Below, one piece after another: positions 6,050-10,507 of a DNA stretch of 10,507 bases. How positions within the stretch are numbered: the stretch's first letter is position 1; every line of letters begins with the position of its first letter. Position numbers and translations under genes: made by a program. Origin of the DNA: Candidatus Saccharibacteria bacterium UBA949 (GTDB lineage Bacteria > Patescibacteriota > Saccharimonadia > Saccharimonadales > Saccharimonadaceae); assembly GCA_002293245.1 (NCBI GenBank), contig DBCV01000042.1, positions 22,288-32,794 of the forward strand, read 5' to 3'. The notes beneath the pieces were generated by a model. It was not told the origin of the DNA and searched no databases. It saw nothing but the letters and a program-made list of their open reading frames with translations.

Positions 6050-6085
6050 GCGACCTGTCGGTATAAAGCCGTGGGTCGCTTTTTT
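6050..6085 (+). terminator. Rho-independent terminator (or attenuator) after the cassette
   Basis: GCGACC (6050-6055) pairs with GGTCGC (6074-6079). Inside, CGGT (6059-6062) pairs with GCCG (6068-6071, with one G-U pair) around an ATAAA loop, separated by a small asymmetric internal loop. Six T residues follow (6080-6085). This is a textbook intrinsic terminator on the + strand. It lies 30 nt after the cassette's last stop codon and 40 nt before the next gene, so without antitermination it would cut the late operon in two. Confidence 0.8.
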
Positions 6086-6125
6086 ACCGCCGTAAGGCGC
6101 CGCCGAAGCTCGGAAAGGAACCGAA

Positions 6126-6497
6126 ATGGCATACGATGGAGATTTGCTCAGGATAAGCGGTGTGAGCGTGGTTGGCCTGAAGACGTACAAGATAACCCGT
6201 GCGAAGTTGTGGGCTGATGCGGAGAGGAATATGGCTGGATCGGTGCGGGCGACGATGATTGGTATTTTTCCGAAGCTTGAACTTGGTTTTCGAGCGGGGC
6301 TGACGGAGGAACAGGTCAGTAGTATCTGCCGTTTGCTTGATCAGGCGTATTTTTCTGTGGCGTATTTTGACCCGAAGACAAAGTCGACGACCACGGCCAG
6401 TTATTATGCCGGCGATTATTCTGTCGAGTTGATGGATAAAGCGCGTGGGCTTTACAAAGAGTTTTCCGTGAACCTTGTTCCGGTGGATAAGGTATAG
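6126..6497 (+). CDS. Tail protein in the Dit position, DUF6711-like (123 aa)
   Basis: ATG 6126 follows AAGGA (6115-6119), and the stop is two bases before the hub start. The product begins LLRISGVSVVGLKTYKITRA, has LELGFRAGLTEEQVSSICRLLDQAYFSVAYFDP in the middle (residues about 49-81) and TASYYAGDYSVELMD near 90-104, ending EFSVNLVPVDKV. A short protein that lays out 'L..G...G-L...E...I...L...YF.V.Y.DP......-F-Y.GD' is common after tape measure genes in Gram-positive phages and fits what I remember as DUF6711. It probably forms part of the distal tail ring linking tube and hub. It is about half the length of a standard Dit, so it may hold only the N-terminal ring domain. The structural role is inferred from position; the family name is from memory. 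Confidence 0.65.
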   Translation: MAYDGDLLRISGVSVVGLKTYKITRAKLWADAERNMAGSVRATMIGIFPKLELGFRAGLTEEQVSSICRLLDQAYFSVAYFDPKTKSTTTASYYAGDYSVELMDKARGLYKEFSVNLVPVDKV

Positions 6498-6499
6498 CG

Positions 6500-8506
6500 A
6501 TGCCGATACCAGTTTCTGACGCATTCCGGCAGGCAATGAATGCTCCTGTGCGCGTCTTGAGCGCGAGACTGGTACTGCATCCTTCGCAAGATCCGGCCGA
6601 TGACATTGAACTTTCGGATGGCGATTATATTATCAGCATGAAACTTGAGGAGGAAGGCGCGTATTTGCGGGAGTGCGCAAAGAAGTTGACGTTGAGGCTA
6701 AAGGTACCGGAGAACTCCGAGTATGGGATTGCCGAAGGTTTGCCGGTTAGCGCGAGTTTTGGTGCGCAGATTGCTGGCGGGGGTATTGAGTGGTGCGAGT
6801 GGGGAGATTTCACGATAGATAGCATTAAAGAGGATGAAGCGAAGCGTATTTATGAGGTGTCATGCTCGGATCAGATTTTGAGTGCGACGGATCATAAGTT
6901 TGAGGTTGGGCAGATCAGTTATCCTTGTACGATTGCGGAGTTGGCTCGGCAGGTCGCGACTATTATGGATTTGCCATTGGACACGAATGTTGACGAGCTG
7001 CCGAATGCGGGCTTTATGCTGAATGACGATATTTTTGAGAAGATTACGGATACGTCGTACAGGCAGATTCTGGCCGAGATTGCTGGGGCTACCGGCACAA
7101 TGGCTTATGTGGGCCGAGGAGATAATTCGCTCGATTTCTTCCCGGTGCCGACGGATTATTCTGAGCCGGACGATGAGTTGGATGAAAATAGTATGCGGCA
7201 GTATAAGATTGGGCGATCTTGGGGCGCGGTGAATACCGTGATTTTGAGCCGGATGCCGCAGAATGATAACGTGTTCGAAGAGGATTTGGACAGTGTTGTG
7301 AGCGACGGGCGGACGGAGGTAAAGATTATCAATAATCAGTTGCTTGACGAGCGGCGCGAGGAGGCGGCTCCGCCATTACTGCGTGCTTTGCTTGGCTACG
7401 GCTACACTGCCATCGATACTGATACGATTGGTCACGGTTGGCATGAGGTGGGAGATGTGGTCAGAATTACAGTTGGTGGCCGCAGCACTACGACGATAAT
7501 TACTAAGGTTGCGATCACGATTGGCAATGGCATCAAGGAGCATATTGTGGGGGAAGTGCCGAGCGATGAGGGCATCGATTACAGCAAAGCGGGTGGCATT
7601 AAGAGGACGATTTATCGCACGGAACTAGAAGTGGACAAGCAGGAGCAGTTGATTAAATCGATTGTACAAAGGCAAGATGAATCGGATGAGGCGAATAGCA
7701 ATCAATTTACGCAAATCGAGCAGAGCTTGACAAGTATTGTGCATACTATACAGACCACCGGTGGCAATAACCTGATCAAGAATAGTGTGGGTTTTGCCAA
7801 GGATGGCGAGGGCAACTTAACCGAGTGGGCGAGTTCGGGAGCAGTCGGGGCGATGAGTAGCCCGGAGAGCTTGAGCGCCGGCGGAATCAGCGGAAACGCG
7901 ATAACTTTGGGGGCGAGTAGTTCGATTAGGCAGCGTATACCGGTGCGGGCAAGCAGTGAGACGATGTATAGCGTTGGGTTTCGAGTAAAGAAGGGGCGGT
8001 TCGGCAATGCGAGGATAAGTCTTGCGAATGGCAGCGATATGTTTGAGATCAGTTTGCCGGAGGGTGACGCGGATATTTTGTGGGAGGAGTACGGATATGT
8101 GGCGATGCGGCCTACAGAGGGGTATCTTGATCTAATTGTTGAAACCGATGCGGCGGTTACGGAGTTGGCGGTTACGGATTTGATGATGAATCTGGGTGAT
8201 ATGGCAACGGGCTGGCAACAGGCGGCGGGCGAGATTATGAATGATCAAGTGGTTTTGGACGGCAACGGCATAAAAGTGAAAAGTAGCGTTTACAATGACT
8301 ATGTGCTTATTACCCCGCTGGAGTTTGCTGGCTATTCTGATGCCAGTGGAACGCTCCAAAAAGTGTTTACGGTGAATCGCGATACGACGCAGATGCAAAA
8401 ATTGCAGGTGCGTGATCAGATAACGATGTTTCCGATTAAGATGATACCGATCAAAAGTGGTGCGCGATCCGGAATGGCTTTTGTCGCAACGCAGGAGGGG
8501 CAATAA
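6500..8506 (+). CDS. Baseplate hub / Tal-like tail tip protein with C-terminal binding modules (668 aa)
   Basis: The start MPIPVSDAFRQAM and the following beta-rich region to about residue 360 (including EWCEWGDFTIDSIKEDE, RIYEVSCSDQI and the helix TSYRQILAEIAGATG) fit the hub fold of the gp27/Tal group, which closes the tail tube. Residues about 375-420 (QEQLIKSIVQRQDE through NSNQFTQIEQSLTSIV) form a predicted coiled coil. GGNNLIKNSVGF at about 421 opens a beta-sandwich, carbohydrate-binding-like module lasting to about 566 (GDMATGW). The last part (QVVLDGNGIKVKS from about 582, ending MIPIKSGARSGMAFV) resembles the fibre-like end of Gram-positive tail spike/endopeptidase proteins. I saw no peptidase or lysozyme motif, so it seems to be a binding rather than degrading tip. 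It lies two bases after the Dit-like gene and one base before the fibre gene. Confidence 0.8.
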   Translation: MPIPVSDAFRQAMNAPVRVLSARLVLHPSQDPADDIELSDGDYIISMKLEEEGAYLRECAKKLTLRLKVPENSEYGIAEGLPVSASFGAQIAGGGIEWCEWGDFTIDSIKEDEAKRIYEVSCSDQILSATDHKFEVGQISYPCTIAELARQVATIMDLPLDTNVDELPNAGFMLNDDIFEKITDTSYRQILAEIAGATGTMAYVGRGDNSLDFFPVPTDYSEPDDELDENSMRQYKIGRSWGAVNTVILSRMPQNDNVFEEDLDSVVSDGRTEVKIINNQLLDERREEAAPPLLRALLGYGYTAIDTDTIGHGWHEVGDVVRITVGGRSTTTIITKVAITIGNGIKEHIVGEVPSDEGIDYSKAGGIKRTIYRTELEVDKQEQLIKSIVQRQDESDEANSNQFTQIEQSLTSIVHTIQTTGGNNLIKNSVGFAKDGEGNLTEWASSGAVGAMSSPESLSAGGISGNAITLGASSSIRQRIPVRASSETMYSVGFRVKKGRFGNARISLANGSDMFEISLPEGDADILWEEYGYVAMRPTEGYLDLIVETDAAVTELAVTDLMMNLGDMATGWQQAAGEIMNDQVVLDGNGIKVKSSVYNDYVLITPLEFAGYSDASGTLQKVFTVNRDTTQMQKLQVRDQITMFPIKMIPIKSGARSGMAFVATQEGQ

Positions 8507-8507
8507 C

Positions 8508-10507
8508 ATGGCAACGAGTGGTGCGTTTGAATCAAGTTATGCGAGCGGCGTTGACTCTGGTTATCCTGCGAAGCTGCGAACGGAGTGGAGTAGGACGGAA
8601 GTTGATACGGCCGGAAATCGCAGCAAGATTCATTACCGGATGTTCGCGACGGGCGGCACGATAACGCAGGCGAATATTCAACTGCGAGGCGCGTGGCTGG
8701 AGATAAATGGTTCGAGAGCGTTTACGCAGGGAGGTGTGTTGACTGTTTATAATGACACGACTGTTGCCGAGGGTGATGTATGGATTGGGCATAATGGTGA
8801 TGGCACAAAGACGTTTAATATGAAATCCGGCGGAGCGTTTTATTACAGCGGTCAGAACTCTTCGGGTAGTGCGGATTTCACGCTTGATACGATTGCGAGG
8901 CAGGTAAATATCGGGAATGTGAGCGGGACGTTTAATAGTCAGACGGTTAGTGCAAATATAAGTTGGACGCTGAATGGCAACAGAGTGGATTTGAAGCTGG
9001 AAGCTATAGGCAAAGATCCGTTCAAGCGTTGGAATAATTTGAGCGGCAGTAGTGGAACATTTACGCTAACGGCGGCGGAAATTGACGAGATTGAGAAGTA
9101 TGTTGCGAATTCTAATAGTACTTTGCTGCGTTGGACGATTACGACGGTTATAAATGGCGAGGATAGGTTTATGAGTTGGAGGGATACGACTTTTCAAATC
9201 ACGAACAGTAATCCGGTTTTTAGCAATTATGCGTTTTCCGACACTAATGTCACTACGACGGCGATCACTGGCAATAACCAGTACCTAATACAGGGTGTCA
9301 GCACCTTGGGCGTGAATATACCTGCAGGCGCTTCGAGCGCTCTGAACTATGCTACGATGAAAACATATTCCGCGACTTTTAACGGTAAAACCGTGAATGT
9401 GAATTGGAGTGCGAGTGCGGTAGCGATTGCGATGGGGGCGCACGATATTGCGAATAACGGCACTTTGAGCGTGAGGGCGGTCGATAGCCGCGGTAATCAG
9501 ACTACTGTAAATAAGACTGTGAACGTGGTTCCATATACTGCGCCAACTGTTATTGCGAGAGGGGTGCGTCAAAATGACTTTGAAAACCCGACGACGATAC
9601 ATATTGAGGGGTCGATGTCGTTGATTTCGGTGGGTGGGGTGACGAAGAACGCTGTCAATGCGGCGAGTGGCGTGGCATATCGATACAAGGCAAGCGCATC
9701 GGGAGAATGGGGCGGCTGGGTGAATGTGGCGAGCGTTACCAACGCGCAGGGCAAGGTTAGCACGACGGACTTCGTCTTAAATCTCGACAACAACACCGAG
9801 TATAACTTTGAGGTGCGGATTACGGATAAGCTTCGCACAAGTACAACGCCCTTCAGTGTGAGCGTTGGAACCCCGATTTTTAGAGTTGGAGTTGACGGAA
9901 ATGTGTATAATAAAGAGCTACGGATGCCGAACTTTGGCAATATGTACACGGGGATGGCGCCGCAGCCAGCTGCTGTATGGGACTTCAATAAGATGATAGA
10001 ACCGCAGATGTACTGTTTAGACAGTAGCGCCAATATGGGAACGGCGTTAAATAAGCCGCCAACTTGCAGCTGGGGATTTCTGGTGGTTTACAGGCGTACG
10101 GACAGAGGAACAACGGGTAGCCAGTGGACGACCATTTTTCAGGAGTATATGGATTCAAGTGGTAATAACTGGAATCGCCGCGGACAGGTTGATCTGCGAA
10201 CGGGTACGGCTACTGGGTTTTCGCCGTGGCTGCGCAACGATATACCGCCTATAAACACTGTGATTCTGACGAGCGACAATGTGAATCCGGCTTCGAAATG
10301 GGGCGGTGGGTGGATACAGTATTCGCCCGGCCGAGTGGTTCGTGGGTTTGGTTCGAATGGTACGACGAATTATGCTTCGGCGGGAGCGACGGGTGGTGCG
10401 GAGATGGTGGCGCTATCGGTACAGGAAATGCCGATACACAAGCACCGTTTGGCTCGGAATGATGCTGCGGGCGAGGGTGGTTATTTGCCAAGGTCTGGGT
10501 TTATGAA
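8508..10507 (+). CDS. Receptor-binding / tail fibre protein, DUF859-like, 3' truncated by window (at least 666 aa)
   Basis: ATG 8508 follows AGGAGGGG (8493-8500) with 7-nt spacing. The frame has no stop to the window edge, so the C-terminus is missing. The first 350 residues are repeated beta-rich segments. They include MATSGAFESSYASGVDSGYP at the start, VNIGNVSGTFNSQTVSANIS (from about 130) and a domain ending LSVRAVDSRGNQTTVNKTV (about 322-340). This resembles the DUF859 proteins of streptococcal phages. VGTPIFRVGVDGNVYNKE near 451-468 is a linker typical of these fibres. Residues about 490-575 (NKPPTCSWGFLVVYR through ATGFSPWL) look like a pyocin-knob module. The visible end (KWGGGWIQYSPG, then GGAEMVALSVQEMPIHKH) resembles a tail-collar tip. 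It probably recognises the host surface. The modular ending suggests recombination, a usual feature of host-range genes. Confidence 0.8.
   Translation, partial: MATSGAFESSYASGVDSGYPAKLRTEWSRTEVDTAGNRSKIHYRMFATGGTITQANIQLRGAWLEINGSRAFTQGGVLTVYNDTTVAEGDVWIGHNGDGTKTFNMKSGGAFYYSGQNSSGSADFTLDTIARQVNIGNVSGTFNSQTVSANISWTLNGNRVDLKLEAIGKDPFKRWNNLSGSSGTFTLTAAEIDEIEKYVANSNSTLLRWTITTVINGEDRFMSWRDTTFQITNSNPVFSNYAFSDTNVTTTAITGNNQYLIQGVSTLGVNIPAGASSALNYATMKTYSATFNGKTVNVNWSASAVAIAMGAHDIANNGTLSVRAVDSRGNQTTVNKTVNVVPYTAPTVIARGVRQNDFENPTTIHIEGSMSLISVGGVTKNAVNAASGVAYRYKASASGEWGGWVNVASVTNAQGKVSTTDFVLNLDNNTEYNFEVRITDKLRTSTTPFSVSVGTPIFRVGVDGNVYNKELRMPNFGNMYTGMAPQPAAVWDFNKMIEPQMYCLDSSANMGTALNKPPTCSWGFLVVYRRTDRGTTGSQWTTIFQEYMDSSGNNWNRRGQVDLRTGTATGFSPWLRNDIPPINTVILTSDNVNPASKWGGGWIQYSPGRVVRGFGSNGTTNYASAGATGGAEMVALSVQEMPIHKHRLARNDAAGEGGYLPRSGFM

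Noticed and set aside
9900..9915. TATAAT inside the fibre gene
   Set aside because: It encodes Val-Tyr-Asn in a conserved-looking linker, lacks the TGn extension in register, and no gene start follows.
1..10507. Use of a non-standard genetic code (TGA as Gly or Trp) in a Patescibacteria-type host
   Set aside because: TGA ends three genes (253, 2425, 4988) exactly where neighbours begin, and tryptophan is always TGG in the genes read.

Overview
The window is the neck and tail part of the late structural operon of a long-tailed (siphovirus-type) phage or prophage. Every gene is on the + strand, with almost no space between genes and several 14-16 nt overlaps. The order is the classical one: head-tail connector (partial), head closure protein, HK97-gp10-like protein, tail terminator candidate, major tail (tube) protein, tail assembly chaperone with a -1 frameshift extension, tape measure protein, a two-gene accessory cassette, a Dit-position protein, a baseplate hub/Tal-like protein, and a large receptor-binding/fibre protein that runs off the 3' edge. 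No head, packaging, lysis, integration or replication gene, tRNA or CRISPR array is visible.

The host cannot be fixed from sequence alone. The tape measure (TP901-like), the hub and the final DUF859-like fibre resemble phages of Gram-positive bacteria. The roughly balanced base composition and the strong extended -10 promoters (TGATATAAT) would also fit a Patescibacteria/Saccharibacteria host, which is only a guess. TAA, TAG and TGA all end genes, so the code is not one that reassigns TGA.

Two things stand out. First, a 130-codon reading frame at 2033-2425 has the look of the T domain of a tail chaperone but has no ATG, GTG or TTG ahead of that domain. It can be reached by a -1 slip from the upstream chaperone gene, and the only canonical slippery heptamer I found there is TTTTTTA at 2027-2033. 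Second, the segment from about 4990 to 6085, between tape measure and distal tail protein, looks like a moron. It has its own extended -10 promoter, a possibly leaderless zinc-ribbon gene, a second gene of unknown function, and an intrinsic terminator. A 14-nt promoter-like sequence (13/14 identical) lies at both borders. The downstream copy sits just before the terminator hairpin and would make an RNA of about 45 nt, or an attenuated leader for the baseplate genes.

Together the genes build and assemble the tail. The connector, closure and terminator proteins join head and tail. The chaperones coat the tape measure while the tube protein polymerises around it. The Dit-like protein, hub and fibre form the tip that binds the host. 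The cassette genes are probably not structural. No stretch over 300 bases lacks a gene.
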